Source: Parastagonospora avenae f. sp. tritici 18332-5
Taxonomy: Eukaryota; Ascomycota; Dothideomycetes; Pleosporales; Phaeosphaeriaceae
Length of the DNA stretch: 64,000 nucleotides
Direction of reading: 5' to 3'
Assembly (NCBI GenBank): GCA_022559985.1
Contig: JAFJTR010000006.1
Span: 372,001-436,000 of the forward strand
Numbering within the stretch: position 1 is the first letter of the stretch; each line of letters begins with the position of its first letter. Both the position numbers and the translations under genes were made by a program. A model generated the notes under the pieces. The model was given only the letters and a program-made list of their open reading frames with translations. It ran no database searches and was not told where the DNA came from. Positions 24,301 through 36,897 of this stretch are shown piece after piece.

Positions 24301-27300
24301 GCGACTCATGGCCACAAATTGCGTTCTTTAGGATTTAGCGCAACACTCCCGCTTTATGACACCAACGGTCGTCTGTCGATCGAGGATTACAGAGCTTCTG
24401 CAGGCATCCGCCCGTACCTCTTGGTGCCCTCGATCATGATCCTTGGCAGTGGGGTACTGCGTGCACGCGAGGCACATGTCGGCTTTTCGTTTGATCAAGA
24501 CAATCAGCTCATCGGTCAGGTGGCAAGGTTTCTTGATGTTTCTTTTCGTTGTTCTCCATTTTCCTTTCCGATGGTACGCCAATCGTTCGTAGCGAGGTCC
24601 CATTGTGGACAGGATGTGGCCATCCTAATGAGTCCGGATACGGTAGTAAACCCTTGACAAGCGCGTTCTGGGAGGGGAGTGAGAAGTACGTTAGCTGATC
24701 GACAAATACTATTGGCCGGCGTAGCCTGCTCTTGGGTTCACCCTCTTGTTTCGGCTATCTGCAGCAGTTCGCGCCAAATGTTTCAATAGGTTACCGTCCT
24801 GCAACTATCATCTGCTGCAAGCTCCCGTCCTGGGGTCGACTTGGGCGAGCAGCAGCGTTGTCGTGTGGCACTTACCGTCCGCATACCGCTTGTATACCCG
24901 TTCGCTCAAGGCGTGGCACGTTGGGAGAAAGGATCGACGTTATCCTCGTGCGATCATCGGTTGTTAGCGCATCGATTTCGAGATTCCCTTGTGCAACGGT
25001 CAACGTCCTAAGCGAACCATCGGCTACGTTCCCGAACCAGATGTATGGGCGCCGTCAAAACATACAATAAAGCTAGATGTTGAGTACGCCGCTCCACGTG
25101 CAAGACGGTTGTCATTGGCAGACACAGCAAGAGCGAGATCGAGGCATCTCACTGCTCCAGGATGTTCGCTATAACACTGCAACAACTCCTTCCTTGGACG
25201 TGGGTGTACCCAGGACGCGCGTGATTCGGAGAACACGTCGCGACGCGTTTGCGCGGCTTGTGGGGGAGTAATGAAGCATGGACTGCTTTCCTTGACCGGT
25301 CAGACCTATGGGCGCGGGCTATTGCTCGGCCATCATTCAGGCTAATTCCGAAGGTTGGTCGAGTACTTGAGGACGGCGGACGGGCATGGTTAGCTGCAAA
25401 GCCTGGCAGAGTCACACTCTGCAAACTTGAGGTCATACTCGCTCGAAGCGACTGCGACGTTTGCAGGGACTCCCTGGTACATTATTGCCTAGTCTTGCGC
25501 CATTCTTTGTCATGGTCACGTGCATGACCGCTTGGTGTTGAGGTTCCAAGGCTGCAGGTGGTGGTCGACTGATGTTCGTTGAGGAGGATGGCTTGCATGC
25601 TGCAGGCCGTTGAGCCACGGCCAGATACTGCATCGCGAATGCGATGCGCCACCAGCAACACTCGCCCTCTACCCGCTGCTGCAGTCGAGAGATGAGACGA
25701 ATGCGAGGTTCGGGGGCGGGCAGATCACAGGCACGTCCCTAGGCGAAAACAGGCGCCAAGAAGCTGTCGCTATCGAGCCGTGGGTCCCTCCCGAGTCTAG
25801 CGGGCCTACCTTCAATCCAGGGCCGACCTCATTGCCGCTGTCGTTCATGTCATGGCGCCGCTCGCTTCCTTCGCCTCTCCCACCATCCACACCGACTTGC
25901 GCATAGCCCTTCCGGTCGCGAGCATGGCTCATCTACTCGTGTCTCAGGTACAGTACATGGCTGCCCATGCCTTCTGCAGCGGCGCACTTGATCCTGCTTT
26001 GCCACAGCATGTGCGCGCTTCCCTCCGTACACCCGTTGCCTCTGCAGTGCATGCTGCTGCGTCATCTGGACAGGGCTCGGAAGATTCTTGTGGCTGGGCG
26101 ATCTCCTCTCACGGGGATGACGAACCGCATATAGACAGGGATCTCGTGTATACCTTGAAACGGCCCATGCATGAGCCAATCTGAGGCCATCATGCCTATG
26201 CGTTAGAGGAACCATGAGTGAGGCATGTCTGCACCCGGACCACTGCTTACATGGCGGGTGCTACGGCAAGCCTGCTTCCTCTGCCGGCATTTACTATGTC
26301 CAGATCCGAATACCGCGCGAGAAGCACGAAGCATCATGCCTCGAGAGAGCCGTCAACGGGTAAGGCTCTTCCAGGCATTAACGAGTTTACGCTGAGGCAC
26401 AACGCACCATATGCCATGAGATGCGGTTGCGCTGCTCAGTCATGGCATCAGGCGACCTCAAGCTGACCTCACACGCTGGCAAAGCAGGAACCAACCTCCT
26501 CTGTCCGCGAACCTGGCTATCCGCAGGCTCATCAATCTAGCATACTTGGGCTGGTGGCAGCTCCCGTTTGGGCATTTGCCCTAGTTGTACGCTCGGCGCG
26601 CCTTTCCTAGCCTGTTCAGATTGTTCTCATGCACATCTCCTGGCCACCACGCTTCGCCAGGATCTGTGCTGCAGAGCCTGCAACGGCGTTGGAGATCTTT
26701 CTGGTGGTATTCTAGAAATAGGTCTACGATGGGATGGACCCCGTCGCCTGCTGGCCACTCGACGCCCGGTGCAAGTGCCCTCATGCCAATTTCATTTTGC
26801 CTCAGCAGCCACTCACAACGCGAATCCACGGCATTGCACTGGCGTAATGGACCTTGCTACTCGTCGAGATCTTGTGCCGGGGACCCCCTCCCTGTCATGA
26901 TCACCGCATTATGCTTGACGTAGAATTCGACCCGGGCCTTCCCTACTAAGCTTGTTCCGTGCTCTTCAGGAACAGAGACCGTCTCGTGGGGATGACCCAG
27001 AGCCCACCATGCTTGGAGTCTGTGTCCGTGTGGCAATCGCACAGGGCCGGGCTTTTTGAAGGGACGTAGTGCCCTAAATTTTAATGCCTTGGACCACTAC
27101 GCGCGAACATCTTATATCCCATCCAGTGTCCCCAGCCGAACATAACTTTTAGGTTAGTTTTTACAAGGCTATAGTCCACATCCCGACGCTTAACACACGC
27201 GATAAGACTTCGACTGATGGCGCGTTTCTCCCGGCTCTTCTTGCTCCACCATTTGTCAATATAACAGAATTCGAATATCCCAAACACGTGCGATACAACC

Positions 27301-27391
27301 ACCTTCGTTCGACACACCAACTCAAACTAGGCACTCTTTTTCTGGCTCAGGTCTCACTACGGCGGCCTGCCAGAGCAAGCTAGCTCTGGTA
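24301..27391. other. 3.1-kb region without recognised gene
   Basis: Between the second and third Myb-like genes. Several open frames of 80-120 codons exist on both strands, often overlapping each other, with no motifs, no start-context support and no splice logic. It may contain long untranslated regions, a non-coding transcript or an unrecognisable gene. Confidence 0.35.
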
Positions 27392-28565
27392 GTCTCCATG
27401 CGTATTCGCAACACTGGCGAGTCCCTATCGAGGCCCTTTCCTCGACTACAGCGTACCAGGCGATGCCGGGGAAGAACATCACATTCCGACGTCAAACGTC
27501 GAGCATCAAAATGTACTCCATCCCCATGGCGGACTGCCTCCGGGTTACCACCACCACTCCTTCCTGCAGCCACATCCGTCTCAAACGCTCCAACATGCTG
27601 GCGCTGCCCACCATCCCGCATACACAGATATCGAGACACACCCGTCACTACATCAACCGCACATGTTGCGCCATCACTCCATGTCTCAACAGTCGCCATC
27701 TTCCTACAACGTGGGCTACCCACAAGCCTCGCACCAGCCGATTTCGCGCAAGCGCAGTCATCAAGAGGACCAGCACTTGCAACAACAAGAGCTTCCGACT
27801 CTAGAGCAGCAACTCAATCCGTACGCACAAGCAACAGGAAGCGTCTCACTCGGCCACCCTGGCCAGGGATACTCCCTTCAGCAGTATCAACCGCCGCAAT
27901 CCCCGCATTCTGCTCTTCCTCCCACGCATCATCACCACCTGCCCAACCAACATCGCAATAAGCGTCATCAGCCAATGGAAGGCGCCCCCCCTTCACCCAC
28001 GCAGCATCATGGCCCTCCGAGCGTGGTGGGACAAGAGGGGATGCCCCCACCAGCAGCGCGACCGCGGGGTCCAAAGCTCAAGTTCACGCCCGAAGACGAT
28101 CAGCTCCTAGTCGACTTGAAGGAGAAGAAAAACCTCACTTGGAAACAGATCGCAGACTTCTTTCCAGGGCGCAGCTCGGGTACCTTGCAGGTCCGCTACT
28201 GCACGAAGCTCAAAGCAAAGACCACGGTATGGACAGATGAGATGGTGAGTTGCCCTTTTGTAACGGCGTCGTGAAACACGCGACGTCGTGCGTTGCCAGC
28301 CTTCAAACATCGGATGTGCTAACCGTAATCGGCACAACAGGTCCTGAAACTTCGCAACGCTATGACAGAGTACGAAAACGATCGATGGCGCATCATTTCC
28401 TCCAAAGTCGGAAGCGGCTTTTCACCAGCGGCGTGCAGAGAAAAGGCTTCGGAAATGGACGCAGTCGAGGGCGCTGATGAAGATGATCAAGAACAACATC
28501 AAAGTGGCTATACCTCGTCGCAACTCGGTGCCGGCCCCAGCGATCCCGACCAAACCTACCAGTGA
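27392..28565 (+). CDS. Myb/SANT-like protein, His/Gln-rich; 5' end unresolved
   Basis: Coding frame from about 27392 to 28244, then 28341-28565 after a 96-bp intron. The frame is already coding-like (SPYRGPFLDYSVPGDAGEEH) before its first in-frame ATG at 27663. An upstream exon is therefore likely, with acceptor at 27390-27391, but I could not find its start. The N-terminal 200 residues are His/Gln/Pro-rich. Two Myb-like modules follow: KLKFTPEDDQLLVDLKEKK with WKQIADFFPGRSSGTLQVRY, then VWTDEMVLKLRNAMTEYEN with RWRIISSKVG. The intron splits the second module at WTDEM/VLKL. The tail is acidic. The layout is like the 23.3-kb gene, but the sequences are not close copies. Confidence 0.8.
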
Positions 28566-31500
28566 CTGGCCGAACAACAAGGTGATCGCCTGTGCGAAGG
28601 ACTCGCTGGCCAATTCGAAGGCCTTCGGGCCTGGTGAATTCGAGACACGTTTCTTTTCAAGGCATGTTCAACGCTATGGGACAAACGAGAGGCTGTGCTG
28701 GCTCACAGCCCTTCGACCCGACTTTTTAATATTTGAGGCACTCATTTTGTGGGGGACTACATGCATTTAATCACTCGCGTACCTTTCTTCTTCTTCCCCT
28801 TCTTCAAATCTCACGACGTATCGACGAATAATTCACGGTATACCCTTATTGGTTCGATACGCATTCGCTTAAAAACACAATATCAGCTGCATACGTGGGA
28901 ATATTTCATCGAACACACCACATTTCCCGACGATCGAAGCTGGCTGCACACAGGATGTCTTGGGATAGCATTGTTGACGGCGTTGAGACACGGGGCAGGT
29001 TTCGAGCGCACATTTGGTCGAGCACAAACAAAGAGACGGACGGCATGATATTGGGTATAGGCAGCAATCGATGATTTGTAACACCTCGAGCGCATGCCCG
29101 GGAGACGGAAAGGGCAAAAAAAGATACCCCAAACGCAGGGCACAAGGCGGAGAACTTTTCGGTGTCATGTTCATTTTGTCGTTTATCCAAGTATATTTCC
29201 TATGTCAAATTACACGTCATTGGCGGCTAAAGCGTTTGTTCATGCATTTTTTTCTTATGTACCAGTCCAACATGTCGCATGTATAACTCTGTTCCAACGC
29301 TTGTTTAGATCATACACGATTGTAATACGCCGGCGCGCAGTGGCATAGTCCACATACACATTTTATATCAAATACCAACAAGCGCTTGCATTACGCCGCC
29401 GCCCATCCCATCCCGAATAACTGGCAGAACACACTTCATGGCACCGACCTATTCCAAATACCTTCTTTGCCCATCACCCAGAGTATAGCCGCCCCTTCTC
29501 GAAGCCATATATGCTCGACGCTATGCGCAGGAACGTCGATGAGATATCTGAAACAGCGGGACAGCCCCGCTGAAACCGCGAGGCTGGAATGGAGTCGCAA
29601 CACAAGTCTCAGATGCCTGGATCATGATCTGATCCTCAGGAAGCATCTCCAGCCTGAGGCGGTGTAGGGCTGTGTCACTCTGTATGTTACGTCGCTGAAT
29701 GGCACTTTTGCGCGCCTGATGCCAAGATGCCGCAGGTTGTACTTAATGCACGGGGACGTGGTGGGTGGGCGCATCGTCATGCGTGTGTACTTTGCTCTTC
29801 CATCTCTGCTGTGGTGCATAGACATGTTGGGCGTTTGTCTGGTCGCTGCTGGGAAAAGGCTGGGTAGATTCATGGCTCGTGGGTAGCGAGGTGTTGGTCA
29901 GCCTTGACCCAAGCATCCGATGGGTAGTGAACGTATACGGTGCAGTAGGAGTAAGTCACATTTACGGCATTTTCTCGTTCGAAGAACCAGCTTCCTTTCA
30001 TCTTGTATGGGCGGCGCAGCATGGCCTGTACGACATATTCTATTTTGCACAGCATGATCGATTACTCTCGATCGTATGTGCTTTTTTTTTGGTTGCATGG
30101 AGAGGGTGTGTGAAGATCTGCGTGCTGACACTTTACATCCTCCAGGTCTCTTGGTACTTATATTCATCTTTGTGTATATGTCCATTTTCAATCTTCCCAC
30201 GTCTTGAGCCTCACGCTACTATATTTTCTTAGGAAAGAATGAACCAAGCACTCCATCACGGTTCACAACGACATCACCTTTTGCGCTTACCAGCATCTCT
30301 CGCTCATCTCTCGCCAACACCACGCGCATGCGGGAAATTCGCCTCTGTATTACCCGGGATGAGCTGGCGTAAAGGCCGGCGACATATAGATTAGTTCCGT
30401 ACACACCGCCTGCCCGCCACGCCTTTTTGCAGGCTGCAGATCAGTGGCGCGCAGGTTTTGTGTCGAGGATTTGGTTTGCCGGGTTGACCAGCTACATCAA
30501 TACGATGCGAGACGATGGCCTTGCGTGCGGCTTTGGTCGGGTTGAAGCTTGTGCGGCTGTGGGAGTACATCCCGAGCTCGCTTGGTGTTCAACAAAGACA
30601 CTGTCTGCGTGGCAGGTGCAGAGGTGCAGATGTATGCATGCTGCGTTGTGTTTTGGTCACTCAGGTCAACGTGGCCGTCGGTACGGGGCGTTGTTTGACG
30701 AGCAAACTGCGACCTGGTCAACGGCCCCGCCGCAGTGGGCGGATATTCACTCACTCGATTGCTTTTTCTGGTAATGGAAGTCAGGCTGGGTTTGGAAAAC
30801 ACTTCCCCGCGGCTTCCTACAGCGGGTGTCGCCTGCATGGATGATCGTATTGGAATTATGGACATGCTGATCGGCTATGTGGCAGTGGCGAGTTCCTACG
30901 CGTGCATACCTATCGTTGTGGCGAGTGAGGCGATCGGGAACTCGCGATCAATATTTGATGCCTCTTGTGTGCGGATCACCTTGCTCGAGGGTGTTATTAT
31001 GCATTTCTCTGAGGCAAAGCAGACTGACCACAGTATCAGCCGCAAGATGCTGTAGCAATGCGCCATGATGTACGTACCCGCACATGAACTGTGCCTGGGG
31101 TCGTTCGAGGCGACTTGGAGAGGTATAGCAGATGCACATAATCCCCGGGGAGCTTTTGTCCCGCGCTGACAGACCACTGCCGCTCGCGCAACTCCTCTGC
31201 CTTCACCATTGCCGGAGGCATACAACCAGCAACCCGGTAAGCGGTCGTTCGTGCGTGTGTTTCGAACAACTTCAGACTTAGAAATGTCGCTTTGTCTCGC
31301 CCCAAAGTTTGCTGGAACAAAAGCTCCCATCCATGATCACTGATGATGCGCATAAGACGGCAGCTCGTCTGCATTTTGTAAAAAATCCTCATTGGCTGGA
31401 CAAGAAGATGATGAGTGAAACTGGGCCAATTGACTCTTGTGGAGATCCCCATTTTTAAATCCGTGGCGGGACATATAGCCTATATGCGAAGCTGATATAG

Positions 31501-34500
31501 GTACCCTGCCGAATGGAGCTGTTCATGGCTGGTCGGGAAGTCAGTCGCAACGCTTTCCCACGTAACGAAAGTATGTTCGTAAAAGTCTGGAATGTAGAGA
31601 AAGGAATTCTGCGCGACATGAAGTGCATTGATACGCATTGACTAGATGTTGCAGTCTGGATAGATCTGTCGGGACTTTGCAGTAGATCAGAGCGGTTGGG
31701 ATGTCGAAGTATCTCAGCGGTACACAGCCTGTCTGATTCAAAGTGTCATCTTACGCACATCTTCTTTTGCGCAGGAATCAAAGCACACGACATAAATCGA
31801 CATCATAAGTGTGCTAGAGTATTGGCCAACTTTTTGCAATAGTGGACTGAAGACTTTTGAGCCTAGAGACCTCCGTGAAGATGATGAAGCATCGCCGAAC
31901 GCTAGTACATTGACATATTGAGACGCTTCGGTCCGGAGATGATGGGTGATGTTGTTTATGCAAACTCGAAGGTGGGTGGTAGATTCACGGTCTTCAATCA
32001 ACTATGACCGAACACTCCAGGGGCGCTTCAGGAAAAAATGGAGCGTCGTGTCGGTTGCGGCCTCCTCCTCGCATGTGTCGACAGCAACGGGGCGAGAGCC
32101 CTTGACGTGCGGAGTCATGTGCATCAATAAGCCGCCGGAGCGATGTCGTTCACCTGGGCAGTATTGATCGCTTCGCCGTTGGGAGCCGGAAGCCTGCATC
32201 AGGAGAATTGTTGAGATCCGAGATGAATGGCGCGTACTCACATGGACCCGGTGTTTATGATTGACAGCACAACAAGGGCCCATGTCTTTCTTTTTGTATG
32301 TCCTTGAGCTTCCCCGGGTCGTGTTGCATCAGCTCATTGCTCCCGCCCCTTGTGCGTGTCACTGCCCTTGCCAACGGTTTATGGAGGGTCGGAGAAGTGT
32401 GGCATTGGTTCAGCCATGTCGAATCGCCGAGACATGACATGAGCAGCTGACTGTAAGGGCTCGCTGATAGCCTCTGTCGTGCCCATGCTCCGTTCAATAT
32501 AGACCGGGCTCCATGTTCTGGTGGCCACTGGCAGCATGGGAGGTCAAGCGCCAACATGGGCTCGAAGAAGCGGCTTAATACCAGTCTTATGATCCACAAG
32601 ACCGCTTGCAGCACAGGCTGAATGTCTGCATTACGTCCTCTTCCAGGACCTAATGGAGATGGCTTGCTTCGCATCACTAAGGAAGCTCGAGCAGTGGCAA
32701 GGGTGGGACAACACGGTGCAATCTGCCTCCGGTGGTTGATCTTAAGCCGTTCAGATACGTAAAGATAAGGCAAACAACGCAGAGTGTCGCCTTCGGAGCC
32801 GAGTTCTTTGGGAGATGGTGAAACATCCGCAGGCTTTACAGTTCGTGGGGAGCGATATGGGGCAACGATCGTGACGCTAACTTACTCGCCCTCTCACCGG
32901 AACCCAGGGCAGATGTCGTTTGCTGTTCGTGATAACATATGATAATCCTGATATAGTCGCTGGGCGGGTCGTCGCCGCCTGAAAGCCTGAGGCATATATC
33001 CCGATGCTATGCCCGTGCACCGAAGTTGGCCGCGAGGCATGCGTCTGATCAGTCCGGCGGCCCGTTCGGGGATCTTAAGCTTTGCAAAAATGCTATGGCG
33101 TCGTGTCCAGTCAACGCGAGCTTGGATAATCCAGCTGGCGTTAGTCCTGCAGGCAGTCTTGGGGATGTCACTGGGAAGACCAGAATACTAGAGCACCTAC
33201 AGGCCTGCAGATTTCGAGCATAATATCGTTCCGAGAGTCTTGAAGTTTTAAGCAAACGGTATTGCATCAGTCGTTATGAGTGCATTAATGGAATAGTACT
33301 GCAGCGGTGCAAGATAGACCTGCTGGATTTTAGCAATCTCTACATCTTAGTGAACGATCTTAGGGCCTGCTTTAAGGCTTAGGCTTTATGCGCTTAAGCT
33401 AAGTAGTTTGTTATGCTACTCGAGGATGATGCCTTCTTGTGTTTTGCTACATACCTAGGTACAAATGTAAGCTTTGGGTGACCACTTTTACAGAATGAGC
33501 TGGAAAGTAGAGAATTGACAAAATTAAGGAGTCTTGAGCAGACGAAGCAAACGGGCAGCTCATAAAGAAGCCGCCTGTGTGTTCTCGGGCTGAAACTTGA
33601 ACTGTGGTAGATGAAACCTTGCAACCCGTGACAGGAACGTGCGCCACGACAGGGGCGTCAACTTCATGCTTTGTGGCGCTGCAATACAGATCTTCCGATC
33701 ATGTCGAATACGGGAATCGATCTTTCTTTTTGGAGCAATAATACACGAGCAAGTCACGTGTCTACCTATCTCGTCAAATGGAGATTTTCCATTTGTGTTT
33801 GCTACACAGTCAGAAACTTGTGTAAATTTGTATAAACTTGTAGTGCATTTGCTAGCCTAAACTAGGCTGACCTGTCCTTACTTGACAGAAGTACCTGAGT
33901 ACCGCACAGTAGAGAGTAACAACTTTCTAGGCAGAGTCAATTACTGCACAAGAACAAGATGTAAATGTAAGCCCAGGGCACCTTGCATGGTCACGTGGAT
34001 TATCCACCAGCCAATCAGCCCACCACTTCATGTATATAAACCTACGTCACAGAACTCTCGGTAATGACTAGACGGAACACACACAACACAATACACCTTA
34101 TATCATATTTTAACCGCCTTTTTGGCTTACAGTAAATTTTCCACGATTCTAGACCAGCGACGCGGTAAGTGGGGACAAGTCAGTGGCGAGAAGACGAAGA
34201 TGTAAGCTTCATACGATAGGTCCCGCTCTCAGAAGAAGTGGCATTGCATTCCTCTGTTTAGTCTGGTATATCAATTGCAGTACCTAGCAAGAGGACGATA
34301 TATACTTCATCGCCGTCGGGCAATGAGAGGAGAGCTAATGACAAAGCGTCCAACAGATTCATAATTTTGAGCTCTACAAGACGTAACAAGTGTGCGATCT
34401 GGGTCCGTAATTCATGGATATGCAATTATGTGTGTTGTCTTATATGCTTAGCAGATTTCAGCTAGCTCCCTAAGTTTCCAATATCCAAAACTCTTTTCAT

Positions 34501-34840
34501 GCTATATAGATGTCATAGGTGTTCGAGAGCTAGTTAGTAGAACTCATGATCGATCAGTCAGCAGCACCCCACTGCCGAATGCCTGCGGGAGTTGCCGCGG
34601 GTGGGGCGTTTTACGGCTCTGATACCTGCCGCCGTGGTATGTATTCAAAGCTGATAGTCTTCGACTATCAAAGTTGCGACACAAATTCAACCAGCACAAG
34701 AAAAGTAAGCCTTTGCCCTGCATCTCTAAAACCGGGGGTAGTTCGCTCAAGTACGTAGATACACTGACGTCATCGACTAATAAATTCTTCCGGTGATCCT
34801 AGAAAATTACAAAACATCCTCACCAGTACCATCTACAAAA
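28566..34840. other. 6.3-kb gene-poor region
   Basis: No protein family recognised over 6.3 kb. Open frames up to 172 codons occur (for instance 32255-32773 minus and 31036-31452 minus) but carry no motifs, and neighbouring frames interrupt them. From about 33.3 to 34.5 kb the DNA becomes AT-rich. A promoter-like cluster at 33.99-34.07 kb is listed separately. Old, mutated gene remains are possible but not demonstrable by eye. Confidence 0.4.
33991..34071 (+). promoter_or_regulatory. promoter-like cluster: E-box, CCAAT, TATA
   Basis: In correct order and spacing on the plus strand there are TCACGTGG (about 33992), CCAAT (34012-34016) and GTATATAAA (about 34033). A potential start region at about 34065-34090 is followed by a good splice donor GCGGTAAGT at 34163. 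The nearest plus-strand gene is the aldehyde dehydrogenase pseudogene at 34841, 800 bp away. This may be its promoter with a spliced leader, or the promoter of a lost or non-coding transcript. Confidence 0.45.
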
Positions 34841-36471
34841 ATGTCCGAAAGGGCCGGCGTGAAGCCAGATCTAAGCTACACGGTCCCGCTATTGATCAAC
34901 GGCAAAGACGTCACGACGAAGACTACATTCCCAGTAACATCACCTACGACGCAAAAGGAGGTATGGCAATCTTCATCAGCTTCGCTGGGCGAGGTCAGCG
35001 CTGCCACATCGGCTGCACAGGCTGCACTACCAGCTTGGTCGAAGACCAAGCCTGCGACCAAGCGCGCCATCTTCATGAGGGCAGCAGACATTGTTGATGC
35101 GCGGGCTGAAGAGCTGGCTGAATACATGAAGATTGAGACTGGAGCGGCAACCCCATTTGCAAATGGCTTCAACGTGCCGAAATGTGCTGATATGCTGCGC
35201 GATGTAGCAGGAAGGCTGAGCAAGGTCATGGGCTCGGTTCCAATATGCGAACAAGAAGGAACCAGCGCATTGATCGTGAAGGAGCCAATTGGGACCGTAC
35301 TGGCTATTGCGCCATGGTAAGACTGATGTATTAATGACAGCTTATTTGAACAGAAGCTAATCTGTGCACTAGAAATGCTCCTTGTGTACTTGGTATGCGG
35401 TCAATTCTGTACCCATTGGCTGCTGGATGCTGTGTTATCTATAAGGGGTCAGAATTTTGCCCTCGGACGTGGTGGGTAATTGGCAACGTGCTCACTGAGG
35501 CTGGTCTTCCTTCCGGCGTGTTGATCGTACTCTTTCACCGCGCAGAAGACGCTGCCCAGGTCACTACAGCGCTGATCGAGCATCGCTGCATCAGAAAGAT
35601 CAATTTTACAGGTAATCTACATGAAATCCGTGTATCAAAGGCCTTAATGGCTTACTTCTCTCAACCACAGGCTCGACCGCGGTGGGTCGCATCATCGCAG
35701 GCCAAGCAGGCAAGAACCTCAAGCCTGTTCTGATAGAACTTGGTGGCAAGGCGAGTGCGATTGTACTGGATGATGCAGAGCTGAAGAATGCTGAGACTCA
35801 ATGCGTACTCGGAGCCTTCCTGCACTCTGGCCAGATCTGCATGAGCTCAGAGCGAATCCTAGTACACAAGGACATCAAGTCAAAATTCGTTGCAGCGTTC
35901 AAAGAGGCTGCTGAGAATATCTTTGGCGGCGACAAGCCTGCCGCCGTGCTTGTGGCGGCTGTCGGTGTCGAAAGAAACAAGCGACTGATCTCCGAGGCAG
36001 TCAAAGCAGGTGCTCGGGTGGTCCGCGGAGACCACACGAAGCAGGAAGAATTCGATACGCATATGCGACCTGTAATCGTGGACAGCGTGACAAAGGAGAT
36101 GGACCTCTTCTACACCGAATCGTTTGGCCCTTCAGTCTCAATTGTCGAAATCTCAGACGATCAGGAAGCGGTTGAGATAGCGAACGATACCGATTACGGC
36201 CTTTCTGGTGCGGTATTCACGGATGACCTGGCCCGAGGATTGCGCATTGCCAAGCAGATTGAGAGCGGGTGAGTCGCGAAGCAGAGTGTAAATTTGAAGT
36301 GCGCAGCTCATACTGACTTTTGAGCAGAGCCATCCACATCAATTCTATGACGGTCCACGACGAGTGGAGTTTGCCGCATGGCGGTGCAAAGGCCAGTGGA
36401 TTTGGGAGGTTCAATGGCAATTGGGGCATCGAAGAGTTCTTGAGACTAAGACTATCACGTACAGAGATTAG
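34841..36471 (+). pseudogene. aldehyde dehydrogenase, salicylaldehyde/vanillin-type, probably inactivated
   Basis: NAD(P)-dependent aldehyde dehydrogenase, closest in style to the salicylaldehyde dehydrogenase group. Exons 34841-35316, 35373-35611, 35671-36268 and from 36328. Active-site blocks are present: KEPIGTVLAIAPW, KINFTGSTAVG, the general base in LIELGGKA and the nucleophile in SGQICMSSERI. Two lesions are inferred. First, the exon 1/2 junction reads TG plus A, a TGA, where the invariant Trp of the PWN motif is expected. Second, after IEEFLR the frame runs on for about 75 unrelated residues, while the shifted frame gives a normal family ending (TKTITYRD) and a stop at 36469-36471, consistent with a one-base deletion near 36445. 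Both could in principle be sequence errors. Confidence 0.8.
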
Positions 36472-36897
36472 ATTGCCATTGTTGGCACAAGTTGGCACGA
36501 CGTCAGGCAGCTGTAACGCGAAGTCTTTGATGGTAAACCGATGCCCTCGTCGGCTTTGTTCTTACCTACCAACTTGTCTACCACTAATTGAATGGCCATG
36601 CAGCGCGCTGAACTTCGAGTTCAACCGCTATGACCCAGCCAATTTCGCTCCTAGTTGCATGCTACCAGTGGCTCGTATATGTGAATGATGCTGAAAAGTT
36701 GCGATTGATAAAGGTAGCTCGGTAGACTTGGCGACCACCAAGACGCCCGGGCGCTTGCCCTGGCCGGGCGTCAGCAACTCGTGCTCTCATCCTGACAACA
36801 GACTTAAGGCCCCCACACCGCACTCTGTATAAACTCCGGGCCGCCTGTGTACCTTTCGATTCGTGAGTCAAGACTTCTCCCTTAAGTCCCAAGAACC
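36472..36897. promoter_or_regulatory. upstream region of alpha/beta hydrolase
   Basis: Contains a perfect 9-bp inverted repeat at 36742-36772 and a TATA-like TGTATAAACT at 36826-36835, about 65 bp before the hydrolase ATG. It also contains CTCCGGG, of the CGG type bound by zinc-cluster factors. Confidence 0.45.
36742..36772. repeat. GC-rich inverted repeat (hairpin)
   Basis: GACGCCCGG at 36742-36750 pairs perfectly with CCGGGCGTC at 36764-36772 across a 13-base loop. It lies about 130 bp upstream of the hydrolase start, so it may be a dimeric regulator site or a terminator-like hairpin after the dehydrogenase remnant. Confidence 0.7.

Noticed and set aside
31036..32773. Minus-strand open frames (138 and 172 codons) as a gene or transcription factor pseudogene
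   Set aside because: Could not identify a conserved domain or join the pieces with introns; left as unexplained.
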